A stretch of DNA of 64,000 nt from Tindallia sp. MSAO_Bac2 (GTDB taxonomy: Bacteria; Bacillota; Clostridia; Peptostreptococcales; Tindalliaceae). The notes below the pieces were generated by a model, which was given only the letters and a program-made list of their open reading frames with translations, was not told where the DNA came from and searched no databases. Shown here in pieces: positions 26,543 to 35,525 of this stretch. The position numbers and the translations under genes were made by a program. Within the stretch, counting starts at the first letter, position 1. Every line of letters starts with the position of its first letter. The DNA lies in the NCBI GenBank assembly GCA_003838145.1, contig QYZZ01000122.1, positions 1 to 64,000 of the forward strand, read 5' to 3'.

Positions 26543-27454
26543 TCATCGGCCAATAATTCGCAGTTCAGACTCTAATTCAACCTTAAATTTTTCATTTACA
26601 CTTTCTTTTATTGTTTCCATAAGAGATAATACATCTGTTGCTGTTGCTCCACCAGTGTTCACAATAAACCCGGCATGCAGATCAGAGACCATTGCGCCCC
26701 CAACAGAGTATCCTTTCAGGCCACAGTCTTCAATCAGTTTTCCGGCAAAAAAACCTTCCGGACGCTTAAAAACACTGCCTCCGCTGGGCAAATTGTATGG
26801 CTGTTTTGTCAGCCGCCGTTTCCAGTAGTCACTGGTAATACTTTTTATATCCTCTGCGTCACCGTGCTGCAATTTAAGTGTTGCTTCCACGATTATTTCG
26901 CCTGTTTTCTGTATAATACTACTCCGATAGCCCATCTCCATATCTGTTCTTGTACGTATGCGAATGCGCCCATTCCGATCAATGGTTTTGCACTCTACAA
27001 AAATCCCTTTCATTTCCCCTCCATAAGCGCCAGCATTCATGGTTAAGGCTCCGCCAAGAGTACCCGGTATCCCGGACGCAAATTCGAATCCGGCCAAAGA
27101 TTTCTCCTGAAGCTGATTCGCCAGACAGGACAAGGATATGCCTGCTTTTGCATAAACGTTCTCATCCTCAATAACAACTTCTTTCATGGGACTGCTGATT
27201 TTAATCACCAGTCCTTCAATCCCTCTGTCTTTTACCAGTAAGTTACTCCCATTTCCCATGACTGTTACGGGAATTCGCTTTTCTTCGCAGAACTTAAGGC
27301 TCTTTATTATCTCTTCTGTTGTTTGCGGCAAGACCATCGCATCAGCAGGTCCTCCGATTTGAAAAGAAGTATGTTTGCTCATAGGTTCATTCAGCATGAA
27401 ACGATCGACAGGAAACAGCTCTGCCAAATCTTTGTATTCTTTGATCTTAGTCAA
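26543..27454 (-). CDS. murB: UDP-N-acetylenolpyruvoylglucosamine reductase MurB
   Basis: Reduces UDP-GlcNAc-enolpyruvate to UDP-MurNAc with NADPH in peptidoglycan synthesis. About 303 residues, type II MurB. FAD-binding parts include HTSFQIGGPADAMVLPQ and VMGNGSNLLVKDRGIEG; the active site contains GFEFASGIPGTLGGALTMNAGAYGGE, YRSS and PSGGSVFKRP; the C-terminal part has KGYSVGGAMVSDLHAGFIVN with the catalytic glutamate at the end (LESELRIIG). CAGGAG is best spaced for the TTG at 27454; a GTG three codons upstream is possible. Confidence 0.94.
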   Translation of the reverse strand: MTKIKEYKDLAELFPVDRFMLNEPMSKHTSFQIGGPADAMVLPQTTEEIIKSLKFCEEKRIPVTVMGNGSNLLVKDRGIEGLVIKISSPMKEVVIEDENVYAKAGISLSCLANQLQEKSLAGFEFASGIPGTLGGALTMNAGAYGGEMKGIFVECKTIDRNGRIRIRTRTDMEMGYRSSIIQKTGEIIVEATLKLQHGDAEDIKSITSDYWKRRLTKQPYNLPSGGSVFKRPEGFFAGKLIEDCGLKGYSVGGAMVSDLHAGFIVNTGGATATDVLSLMETIKESVNEKFKVELESELRIIGR

Positions 27455-27528
27455 AAATCTCACTCCTGCATTTGTAAATGATCAGCATGGATGACATGCT
27501 GTCATCTACCATTATAGACGTTTCCTTG

Positions 27529-27948
27529 TTACTGGTCAATCAATAGACACACAGGATCCTGTATTTTTAGTGTTCCATGTTTAATGACTTTTGCATAAAT
27601 AATTTTTTGTTTCCAATCACACACTTGATGAATTTTTAAATATTTATTGCATTTGTCATGGCATTTAATATCTTTTTTTAAAACGCAAAACCTGGCACTT
27701 CCTATTTGAAAGGCAGTGCCAGGTTTATTCAGGGCATTATTGGACTCACTGATAATTAAATTAGGTTGAAATCGGTGATGGCAGAGGCCTTTATCCGGTT
27801 CATTGTTCTGCTTATCTCTTTCTATTATAGAATAAATTGTCAAGTCGTTTTTTCCTGACTGCATAAACAGTTCTTCTGTTGATAAAGCTTCCTTTTGGCA
27901 CCAGTGTTTCTCCTCATCTTTCACGAAAATAGTCACGACATAGATCAC
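27529..27948 (-). CDS. MOSC-domain-like protein following moaA
   Basis: 139 residues, GTG start 3 nt after the moaA stop, sharing its Shine-Dalgarno region GGGGGATAA. The C-terminal half reads like a MOSC (MOCO sulfurase C-terminal) domain: HRFQPNLIISESNNALNKPGTAFQIGSARFCVL, a cysteine-rich stretch CHDKCNKYLKIHQVCDW and FAEV-like YAKVIKHGTLKIQDPV. MOSC proteins bind the molybdenum cofactor through a cysteine and transfer sulfur or cofactor. The N-terminal half carries a divergent segment without a clear family. Identification is from pattern memory and moderate. Confidence 0.55.
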   Translation of the reverse strand: MIYVVTIFVKDEEKHWCQKEALSTEELFMQSGKNDLTIYSIIERDKQNNEPDKGLCHHRFQPNLIISESNNALNKPGTAFQIGSARFCVLKKDIKCHDKCNKYLKIHQVCDWKQKIIYAKVIKHGTLKIQDPVCLLIDQ

Positions 27949-27951
27949 TTT

Positions 27952-28914
27952 TTATCCCCCGATCTGACACATGTTTCTACTGCTGTAAATAGCATTTTCC
28001 TGGTTAAGCATATGTCTTTCCGGTTTTGCTTCGATGGCGGCGGCCAGTACTTCAGCAATGCTATCCGGATTAGTTCTCAGCATTGGAAGTAAGTCAATTT
28101 CTGTGTTGGAATGAAGGCATGGTTTTAACTTACCATCACTGGTCAGTCGGATTCGATTGCATTCACTGCAAAAGTGATCACTGATCGGATTTATAAACCC
28201 TATTTTACCTTTCGCACCCGGTAACTGATAGTATCTGGCTGGACTTCCTGCTATCCCTTTTAAAGGATGCAGCAATCCGAGTCTTTTTTTCAGAGTCTCA
28301 TTGGATACAAACTTGGATTTTGCCCATTGACTGGCTTCACCCACCGGCATTAATTCAATAAAACGAACATCAATCAGTTTATCGTAAGTGAGCTGCGCAA
28401 AATCTTCCAACTCTTCTTCGTTATAGCCACCAATCATGACTGTATTAAGCTTTATAGGCTTCATATCCAAACTCAGAGCCTTTTCAATACCCGAGAGAAC
28501 ATCTTTCAATTCTCCGCCTCGGGTAATTTCCCGGTATCTATCCTCTTTAAGAGAATCTATGCTAATATTAAATCTGGTTAATCCCGCTTTTTTTAATGGT
28601 TCGGCCATATCTGTCAATAAGCTGCCATTTGTTGTCATTGCAATTTCGTTGATGCCTTCAATTTCAGACAAAGATCCAATCAGATCTATAATACCTTTCC
28701 TTACCAATGGTTCTCCTCCGGTGATTCTAAGCTTATTAATCCCCAAAGGGACGCTTGCCTTGACTATTGAAACAATGTCCTCAAAACTCAATAACGCATC
28801 ATGGGGTTTTTTCTGTATGCCATTTTCCGGCATACAATACAGACACCTCATATTGCAGAGATCCGTTATTGAAATCCGCATATAGTTAATATTGCGTTGA
28901 TATTGGTCAGCCAT
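27952..28914 (-). CDS. moaA: GTP 3',8-cyclase MoaA
   Basis: Radical SAM enzyme for the first step of molybdenum cofactor synthesis. 320 residues with the radical SAM motif DLCNMRCLYCMPENG (C-x3-C-x2-C), GGEPLVRKGIIDLI, the second cluster motif FCSECNRIRLTSDGKLKPCLHSN and the usual TTNGSLL and NISIDSLKEDRYREITRGG. It lacks an obvious C-terminal GG tail beyond QIGG, which is in fact the end sequence and suits the family. A Moco-type riboswitch candidate lies immediately upstream. A MOSC protein follows. Needed for the formate dehydrogenase and the Tat-exported oxidoreductase nearby. Confidence 0.95.
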   Translation of the reverse strand: MADQYQRNINYMRISITDLCNMRCLYCMPENGIQKKPHDALLSFEDIVSIVKASVPLGINKLRITGGEPLVRKGIIDLIGSLSEIEGINEIAMTTNGSLLTDMAEPLKKAGLTRFNISIDSLKEDRYREITRGGELKDVLSGIEKALSLDMKPIKLNTVMIGGYNEEELEDFAQLTYDKLIDVRFIELMPVGEASQWAKSKFVSNETLKKRLGLLHPLKGIAGSPARYYQLPGAKGKIGFINPISDHFCSECNRIRLTSDGKLKPCLHSNTEIDLLPMLRTNPDSIAEVLAAAIEAKPERHMLNQENAIYSSRNMCQIGG

Positions 28915-28970
28915 TTCTAGTCCTCCTTACCAAAGGAACCGGTTGGTATTTACAAAATCATAAAAAAAAA

Positions 28971-29108
28971 GGTGTCCTGGAAAGGCACCCTGTTTCTGGT
29001 GTACTATTTTTCCTTTCCAATAATGGGAGGCATAAAAATTTCTCTTTATACCCACGGCTGCATCTCATAGACAAGCATAAGCTCATCCTTAGACTATGTC
29101 AGCTCGGA
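28971..29108 (-). promoter_or_regulatory. Molybdenum/tungsten cofactor riboswitch candidate with attenuator
   Basis: The leader of moaA contains TTCCGAGC at its 5' side (29101-29108), the block TGCCTCCC...TTGGAAAGG (29012-29032) and a CATAG/CTATG stem, which resemble my memory of the Moco RNA motif. The end of the aptamer, TGGAAAGG, is complementary to CCTTTCCA inside a terminator hairpin GGTG...CACC followed by eight T (28963-28989). Ligand binding to the aptamer would therefore set whether the terminator forms. Ligand identity (molybdenum or tungsten cofactor) is inferred. Confidence 0.65.
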
Positions 29109-29180
29109 AAATTAATTTGTCATCAATATTACAAATATTATAACATATTTTCATCATATTTAATAGTGTTAAGATAAAAA

Positions 29181-29210
29181 GAAAGCCCGGCCAATCCGGA
29201 CCAGGCTTTC
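29181..29210 (-). terminator. Terminator of the rubrerythrin-like gene
   Basis: GAAAGCCTGG and CCGGGCTTTC pair over ten bases with one G-T pair, followed on the minus strand by TTTTT. It stops transcripts of the ferritin-like gene ahead of the moaA leader. Confidence 0.8.
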
Positions 29211-29226
29211 CTGAAGGAATCCTTCA

Positions 29227-29676
29227 TTACCAAACTTCGGCAAATGCAGCATTATTATAAATGTCTTCCAATCTTGTTTTATGCCCCTGCTCCATTTTAG
29301 CCAACTCCTGGAAGGTTTGTTTCTGAGCATCGTCTTCACTGGCATTGGCAAACTGTTGATACATTTCCATAGCTTCCTGCTCTTTTTTCATCGCTAAGGC
29401 GATAGCATCCTTGAAGCTCATACTAGTTGTTAAAGGTTGTTTTTCAACGGTTTCTGCAATGTGATAATCCTTTGTTTCATCAAATTTCATCTCATCCGTG
29501 CTTTTTTCAAAGTATGACTTCAGCAATTGCTCATGCTTTTTTTCTTCATCTGCCAGTTCTTTAAACGTTGATTTCAGAACATTATTATCTACTTTTGCAG
29601 CTGCATCCTTATAAAATTCATGGGCTTCCACTTCGTTTTCAACAGCCATTTTCAAGATCTCTTTATATTTTTTCAC
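29227..29676 (-). CDS. Ferritin-like diiron protein, rubrerythrin family
   Basis: 149 residues; GTG start preceded by GGAGGTG. Two helical pairs carry diiron ligands: EVEAHEFYKDAA with DEEKKHEQLL, and KEQEAMEMYQQFA with KMEQGHKTRL. There is no C-terminal rubredoxin domain, so it is a rubrerythrin-like ferritin fold rather than a classical rubrerythrin. Such proteins reduce peroxide or store iron in anaerobes; the electron donor is unknown. It lies between fdhD and the terminator and may be part of the formate dehydrogenase transcript. Confidence 0.8.
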   Translation of the reverse strand: MKKYKEILKMAVENEVEAHEFYKDAAAKVDNNVLKSTFKELADEEKKHEQLLKSYFEKSTDEMKFDETKDYHIAETVEKQPLTTSMSFKDAIALAMKKEQEAMEMYQQFANASEDDAQKQTFQELAKMEQGHKTRLEDIYNNAAFAEVW

Positions 29677-29717
29677 TGCCGAACACCTCCATCTTTTTTA
29701 TCCATCAATATAATGTA

Positions 29718-30515
29718 TTACTCAGAAACAGGACAGGAAATACGATCTGCAACCGTGTATATGTTCATCCGCCTGCCTCGTGCGAAACCTACTATTGTTA
29801 CATTCATTTGTTCCGCCAGTTCAACGGCCAGCTTTGTTGGCGCAGATCGCGAAACAATCATTGGTATACCCTGTTTTGCAGCCTTAATCAAAATTTCCGA
29901 AGAAATTCTGCCACTGGTTAAGAGCCATTTCCCTTTAATTTCAATTTTATTCTTAAGGGCATTCCCAATCACCTTATCTAATGCGTTGTGGCGTCCAATA
30001 TCTTCGTGAAAAAGCAGCATCTCCGATTCATCACACAGTGCACAGGCATGAACACCACCCGTCGCCTTAAATTCAACGGATGCATCGTTAAACTCCCTGG
30101 ACAGTTCCAAAATTTTATCCGAGTCAATTTTAAAGGCAGATTCCAGTGGCTTAGCAGTTAGCGAATCCAAAACATCATAAAAAATCGTTCCTTTACCACA
30201 ACCACTGGTCAGGGTTCGTTTTCCATGCGCCTTTTTTTTCATCAAAACCCCTTCTGATACTTCAATATAGCCACGTCCGGTTTCATGCTCGATGTTGACG
30301 CTTTTAATATCTTCCACCTTTTTAATCAGACCTTCGGAGGCAAGAAATCCTACCATTAGGTGTTCTTCACCATTGCCAGAGCACAATAACGTTATAAACT
30401 CTTCACCATTCACATAAATAGTAAATGGCTTTTCAACAGTTACTTCATCTTCTATTTTTTCACAGGTATCTCCTTGCAGCCGAATAATTGAAATTTTTTC
30501 TGTTGATGAAATCAT
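29718..30515 (-). CDS. fdhD: Formate dehydrogenase accessory sulfurtransferase FdhD
   Basis: Transfers sulfur from a cysteine desulfurase to the molybdenum cofactor of formate dehydrogenase. The conserved loop is LTSGCGKGTIFYD; other family blocks are ATGGVHACALCDESEMLLFHEDIGRHNALDKVIGNAL and KWLLTSGRISSEILIKAAKQGIP, plus SRSAPTKLAVELAE. About 265 residues from ATG 30515, which has AAAGGAG at 9 nt; the ATG at 30548 lacks a Shine-Dalgarno. It follows fdhA but is separated from it by a strong hairpin. Confidence 0.93.
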   Translation of the reverse strand: MISSTEKISIIRLQGDTCEKIEDEVTVEKPFTIYVNGEEFITLLCSGNGEEHLMVGFLASEGLIKKVEDIKSVNIEHETGRGYIEVSEGVLMKKKAHGKRTLTSGCGKGTIFYDVLDSLTAKPLESAFKIDSDKILELSREFNDASVEFKATGGVHACALCDESEMLLFHEDIGRHNALDKVIGNALKNKIEIKGKWLLTSGRISSEILIKAAKQGIPMIVSRSAPTKLAVELAEQMNVTIVGFARGRRMNIYTVADRISCPVSE

Positions 30516-30558
30516 TGACGAATGCTCCTTTGATTCGACGCTTTTCATCCTTTTTTAA

Positions 30559-30592
30559 AAGCAGTCGTGCCCCGCGAAGGGCGCGACTGCTT
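30559..30592 (-). terminator. Strong hairpin between fdhA and fdhD
   Basis: AAGCAGTCG (30559-30567) pairs with CGACTGCTT (30584-30592), with a nested GCCC/GGGC stem, and is followed on the minus strand by TTTTAAAAAA. It probably ends or attenuates the formate dehydrogenase transcript, giving fdhD lower expression. Confidence 0.7.
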
Positions 30593-30597
30593 GTTAC

Positions 30598-33270
30598 TTA
30601 TGCCAGCTTTTCCACGTTAATGCCCGTTACTTTTAGTCCAGGTATTTTACTAAACTGGTCAAAAACCTCTCCATTGGTCAATACGTTAGCACCTTCTGAC
30701 CAGTGGAATGGAATAAAGAGAACATTTTCTTCCACTCGATCCGTAACTTTAGCTTTGATTTGTACTTCACCACGACGGGATTTCACTTTTACCACATCTC
30801 CGTCTTTAATTCCTTTTTTCTTCGCCAGTTCCGGATTCATTTCGATATATGACTCTGGGGCAATCTTGTTGATGCCTTCTGTTTTTCCGGTCATACTTCG
30901 TGTATGGTACTGATAGAGAATACGTCCTGTGGTAAGTACCAGCGGGTACTCCGGATCTCCCAGCTCCTCAGATTCCACAAATTCTATTGCTTTAAACAAT
31001 CCTGCTCCTCTGGCAGGTTTGCCAATGTGGAGGATTGGCGTGCCAGGATGTTCTTCCGTAGGACATGGCCATGCAATACCTTTTGTTTCAAGTCTTTCAT
31101 AACTGATTCCTGCATATTGGGGAGTAACCTGTCGAATTTCTTCAAACACTTCTTCAGCGTCTTTGTACTGTTTTTCGTAGCCAAGTCTATTCATAATTTC
31201 CATGAAAATTACCCAGTCAGGTTTTGCTTCACCAGGAGCATCTACAGCTTTACGAACTCGCTGAACTCTTCTTTCTGTATTGACAAAAGTACCGTCTTTT
31301 TCAGCGTATGCAGCTGCCGGCAATACAACGTCTGCAAGCTCAGCTGTTTCAGTCAGGAAAAGATCCTGTACGACAACAAAAGCTTTTTTCAATGCTTTTT
31401 CGACGTGTTTAGTGTCCGGATCAGAAATCATAGGATTTTCGCCAAAGACGTAAAGCATTTTCACTCTGTCTTCTTCGATAGCTTTGACGGTGTCAGTGAT
31501 AGTAAGTCCAGGTTTATCTGAAAGCTTAACTCCCCATGCATCTTCAAACTTTTTCACAATAGCTTCATTGGTTACTGGCTGGTAACCAGTGAATACATTT
31601 GGCAGAGCTCCCATATCACAGGCACCCTGAACATTGTTCTGACCACGCAGCGGATTAACACCGCCACCTGCTTTACCAAGGTTACCAGTAAGCATCGCCA
31701 GGTTTGATAAGGTCATAACACTTTCAGTTCCAGTAACATGCTGGGTAATTCCCATACAGTAGATGATGGTAGCTGTACCAGCTTCACCATAAAGTCGTGC
31801 GGCTTTTCGAATATCTTCCGCATCCACTTCACAAATATCTGCCACATATTCAGGTGTGTATTTTTCCACTACCTTTTTCAGCTCATCAAATCCTTCTGTA
31901 GTGTTCTGAATATATGCCTTATCTTCCAATCCTTCTTCAAGAATAACATTCATCATAGCATTATGAAGTGCCACACTGGTTCCAGGCTTAATTTTCAGGA
32001 ACACATCTGCATACTCTGCCATTTCGATTTCACGCGGATCTGCTACGATAAGCTTTTTACCAGCTTTAACAGCTCGTTTTAGCTGAGCGCCAATCACCGG
32101 ATGATTTTCAGTGGTGTTAGATCCGGTTATGAACATTGTATCAGCTGTTTGGATATCAGCAATACTGTTGGTCATGGCTCCGCTTCCTAATGTAGTTGCA
32201 AGACCTGCAACTGTAGAGGAATGTCAGAGGCGGGCGCAGTGGTCCACGTTGTTAGTACCAATCACAGCTCTCATCATCTTGGTCATCAGATAATTATCTT
32301 CTGTCAGGCCACGAGCGGAAGAAAATGCCGCAACCGCATCTGGTCCGTCATGATCTTTTACTTCTTTAATCTTATTCACAATGACATCATAAGCTTCGTC
32401 CCAGGTAGCTTCCTGAAGCTCACCATTTTTTCGAATCAATGGCTTTTTCAGTCTGTCTGGATGACTTACAAAATCGAAGGAAAATCTGCCTTTAACGCAT
32501 AGTAGTCCTTCGTTGCAATGGCCTTTAACCGGCAATACTTCCATAATCTTATTGTCTTTTACCAGCAGTTCCATTTGGCATCCAACGCCGCAGTAAGAAC
32601 AGGTGGTTTGAACTTTATCAACTTCCCAATAACGATATTTCTCTCTTCTTTTTGGCATTAGGGCACCAACAGGACAGACAGAAACACAATTTCCGCAGGA
32701 AACACAGGTAGACTCGGCTATTCCCTGCTCAAAGGGTGTTCCAATGTGAGTTTCAAAACCTCTGTCTACGAAGCACAACGCATCCGTGTTCTGCACCTGT
32801 GAGCACATATACACACACTTACCGCAAAGAATACATTTAGTCTGATCTGCTGTGTAGAATTCATTGGATACATCTTTTTCGTAGCTCTTTCTTTTACCGT
32901 CATAAGAGGTTTCTTCCATATCATACTGGTAACAAAGATCCTGCAGTGTACATCTTCCAGCCTGCTCACAGGTCAGGCAGTCCAGCGGATGGTTTGCCAG
33001 AATCAGATCTAATATTTCTTTTCGGGCCTCAACCACTGCTTCGCTTTCAGTTTGCACCACCATGCCATCAGACGCCGGAATACAGCAAGCCGTCATCAAT
33101 GAACGGGCACCTTCCACCTCTACCACACAGATTCGACATGAACCGTGGGGCTTAAAGCGATCATCATAGCAAAATGTCGGGATTTTTATTCCAATTTTTT
33201 CGGCGGCCTGAAGTATTGTGGCGCCTTGCTCTACCTGAACTTCAAAACCGTTAATTTTAAGGTTTATCAT
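30598..33270 (-). CDS. fdhA: Selenocysteine formate dehydrogenase, NuoG-like N-terminus
   Basis: Catalytic subunit, about 890 residues, read through an in-frame TGA (32224-32226). The residues around it, NNVDHCARL-U-HSSTVAGLAT, match the selenocysteine site of FdhF-type enzymes. N-terminal Fe-S part: [2Fe-2S] (FCYDDRFKPHGSCRICVVE), the His-Cys3 site HPLDCLTCEQAGRC, two ferredoxin motifs (CILCGKCVYMCSQ, CVSCGNCVSVCPV), then the FDH cluster TTCSYCGVGCQMEL. Downstream parts carry VYGRN-like cofactor contacts GENPMISDPDTKHVEKAL, the conserved RGQNNVQGACDMGALPNV and the C-terminal HxRSMTGK region. Start 33270 (MINLKING) is favoured; an ATG four codons earlier abuts the Shine-Dalgarno. Annotators may wrongly split this gene in two. 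Confidence 0.96.
32195..32226 (-). promoter_or_regulatory. UGA selenocysteine codon and SECIS hairpin
   Basis: The UGA is at 32224-32226. Starting 12 nt downstream, GTTGCAGGTCTTGCAAC (32195-32211) forms a 6-bp stem with the loop GGTCT. E. coli fdhF has GGUUGCAGGUCUGCACC in the same position and spacing, so the loop recognised by SelB is conserved. Directs selenocysteine insertion; requires selA, selB, selC and selD elsewhere in the genome. Confidence 0.93.
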
Positions 33271-33311
33271 CCTTATCCTCATCCTCCTTCACTTGTCAGA
33301 ATCTGTTGAAC

Positions 33312-35108
33312 TTATCCTTTTTTAATGGCATCGAATGGACAGGCTTCCAAACAGGCTCCACATTTAATACACTCTTCCTGATCGATCAGGTATACTTCTT
33401 TTCCTTTAACGCCACTGATGCAATCAACCGGGCATTTGGCAGCACAGATACCACATTTTTTACATTTTTCAGGAATTACCAGGAATTGAAGCAACGCCTG
33501 ACAAACACCTGCCGGACATTTTTTGTCATTAACATGAGCTTCATATTCGTTTCTGAAATATTTAATGGTTGACAGAACCGGATTTGGAGCAGTTTGGCCC
33601 AATCCGCATAATGAAGCGCTTTTAATGGTCTTGGCCAGGGATTCCAGTTTGTCTACATCTTGTTGTGTTCCTTTTCCTTCTGTAATCTTATCCAAAAGCT
33701 CATGCATTCTTTTTGTTCCTTCACGGCATGGGGTGCATTTCCCGCAGGACTCTTCTTCAGTAAAGTCAAGGAAGAATCTGGCAACGTCCACCATACAGTT
33801 ATCTTCATCCATAACGATCATTCCACCGGAACCCATCATGGATCCAAGAGAAATCAAATTGTCGAAGTCAATTGGAGTATCTAAATGTGCATCAGGAATA
33901 CATCCGCCGGACGGCCCCCCAGTCTGAACAGCTTTGAAGGCTTTACCGTTAGGAATTCCTCCCCCTACTTCAAAGATAGTTTCCCGAAGGGTGGTTCCCA
34001 TAGGTATTTCAAGAAGCCCTGTATTATTTATCTTTCCACCTAAAGCAAAAACCTTTGTGCCTTTGGATTTTTCAGTTCCTATGCCAGCAAACCAATCCGC
34101 ACCTTTAAGAATAATTTGAGGAATGTTAGCAAAGGTTTCCACATTGTTCAATAATGTTGGCTTATCAAAAATACCTTTTTGAGCCGGGAATGGCGGCCTT
34201 ACTTTAGGCATTCCCCGGCCACCTTCAATAGATTTTATCAGGGCGGTTTCTTCACCGCAGACAAAAGCTCCGGCTCCTTCCCTGATTTCCATGTCAAAAT
34301 TAAAACCGGATCCAAAAATATCTTCGCCAAGCAATCCATTTTCCCTTGCCTGATCTATTGCAATTTGGAGTCTTTTTACTGCTATCGGGTATTCGGCCCG
34401 AACATATACGAAGCCATATTCTGCTCCTACAGCATAGCCGGCAATAGCCATGGATTCCACCAGGGCATGCGGATCTCCCTCCAATACGGAACGATCCATA
34501 AATGCGCCCGGATCACCCTCATCCGCATTACAGGCAACGTATTTAATGTCTCCTTCAGCTTTGCTGGTAAATTCCCATTTCAAACCCGTTGGAAATCCAC
34601 CGCCACCACGTCCGCGAAGTCCGGATGCTTTAACGGTTTCAACAACTTCCTCCGGAGACATTTCAGTTAATACTTTTGCCAGCGCTGCATATCCATCATA
34701 AGCAATATATTCTTCCAGGATTTCAGGATTGATAACACCGCAATTTCGTAGAGCAACACGTTGCTGCTTTTTATAAAAGCCCATGTTGTTAATGCTGTCA
34801 CTGGCCTCTTTTTTGCCTGGCTCTTTATAAATCAGATCCTGAACAATGCGTCCTTTCATTAAATGTTCTTCTGTAATTCTTGTCACGTCATCCAGTTTTA
34901 CCTGGCTGTAAAAAGAACCTTCAGGATAAACGATTACAATGGGTCCAGCCTCACAAAGGCCAAAACATCCAGTCTGCACTACCTTTACTTCTTTTTCCAG
35001 CCCATGCTTCTCCAGTTCCTTTTCGAAAAGATCTATGATCTTGAAAGCGTCTGAAGAAACACATCCTGTACCGCCACAAACCAGCACATGAGATCTGTAT
35101 AACTCCAT
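33312..35108 (-). CDS. nuoF: NuoF/HydB-like NAD(P)H- and FMN-binding subunit
   Basis: 598 residues in three parts. Residues about 1-110 are a thioredoxin-like [2Fe-2S] domain (CGGTGCVSSDA, QTGCFGLCEAGP). The centre is NuoF-type, with FMN/NAD(P)-binding GLRGRGGGGFPTGLKWEF, CNADEGDPGAFMDR and the [4Fe-4S] ligand motif ESCGKCTPCREG. The C-terminus adds two ferredoxin clusters (CKKCGICAAKCPVDC, CIKCGACLEACPFDA). This architecture is that of HydB/HylB-type subunits of electron-bifurcating hydrogenases and formate dehydrogenases. It lies between fdhA and the small ferredoxin subunit in one operon. Confidence 0.93.
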   Translation of the reverse strand: MELYRSHVLVCGGTGCVSSDAFKIIDLFEKELEKHGLEKEVKVVQTGCFGLCEAGPIVIVYPEGSFYSQVKLDDVTRITEEHLMKGRIVQDLIYKEPGKKEASDSINNMGFYKKQQRVALRNCGVINPEILEEYIAYDGYAALAKVLTEMSPEEVVETVKASGLRGRGGGGFPTGLKWEFTSKAEGDIKYVACNADEGDPGAFMDRSVLEGDPHALVESMAIAGYAVGAEYGFVYVRAEYPIAVKRLQIAIDQARENGLLGEDIFGSGFNFDMEIREGAGAFVCGEETALIKSIEGGRGMPKVRPPFPAQKGIFDKPTLLNNVETFANIPQIILKGADWFAGIGTEKSKGTKVFALGGKINNTGLLEIPMGTTLRETIFEVGGGIPNGKAFKAVQTGGPSGGCIPDAHLDTPIDFDNLISLGSMMGSGGMIVMDEDNCMVDVARFFLDFTEEESCGKCTPCREGTKRMHELLDKITEGKGTQQDVDKLESLAKTIKSASLCGLGQTAPNPVLSTIKYFRNEYEAHVNDKKCPAGVCQALLQFLVIPEKCKKCGICAAKCPVDCISGVKGKEVYLIDQEECIKCGACLEACPFDAIKKG

Positions 35109-35132
35109 AGTTTGCCCTCCTTACTTTAGTTT

Positions 35133-35507
35133 TTAGGCTTCCTCTTTTTCAAAAACACCAATCGTCTGGCCTTTCAGGACTCTTCCGTTCACCAGATGTT
35201 CGGCCACAATCTGTCGTGCCAGCTCAGGCGTCAGTTTAACATAAGTCGTTTTATCTTCACCCTCATATACCTCCAGCATCGGCTCAAGCCTGCAGGCACC
35301 AATACATCCGGTCTGGGTAACTGTAACATTCTGAAGATTACGCTTGTTTATTTCATCAATCATTGCCATCATAACCGGTCTGGCACCAGCTGCTATTCCG
35401 CAAGTAGCCATCCCAACCACAACTCTAACATCACCGCTGCCACTTCGAAGCTTTACATCATCCTGCGCTTTTTTTCGAATAGCTTCCAACTCAGCAATCG
35501 TTTTCAT
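35133..35507 (-). CDS. Thioredoxin-like [2Fe-2S] ferredoxin subunit
   Basis: 124 residues. Cysteines at VGMATCGIAAGARP and TVTQTGCIGACRLEP follow the C-x(n)-C-x3-C pattern of NuoE-type [2Fe-2S] domains, with one expected N-terminal cysteine not evident as a CxxxxC pair (ATCG only, so the ligand set should be checked). It is a separate short subunit between nuoE- and nuoF-like genes, as in HydD/HylD or HndB-type components. Probably relays electrons between the flavin and the Fe-S chain. Confidence 0.85.
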   Translation of the reverse strand: MKTIAELEAIRKKAQDDVKLRSGSGDVRVVVGMATCGIAAGARPVMMAMIDEINKRNLQNVTVTQTGCIGACRLEPMLEVYEGEDKTTYVKLTPELARQIVAEHLVNGRVLKGQTIGVFEKEEA

Positions 35508-35525
35508 GACAATCCTCCTTCTTCC

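Noticed and set aside
30904..31521. Plus-strand frame of 205 residues
   Set aside because: Antisense to fdhA, with cysteine/phenylalanine-rich random translation.
32224..33282. A separate 352-residue Fe-S protein ending in CARL, followed by an independent 525-residue protein
   Set aside because: Both are one gene: the stop is a UGA in the known selenocysteine context, followed by a matching SECIS hairpin, and the frames are continuous.
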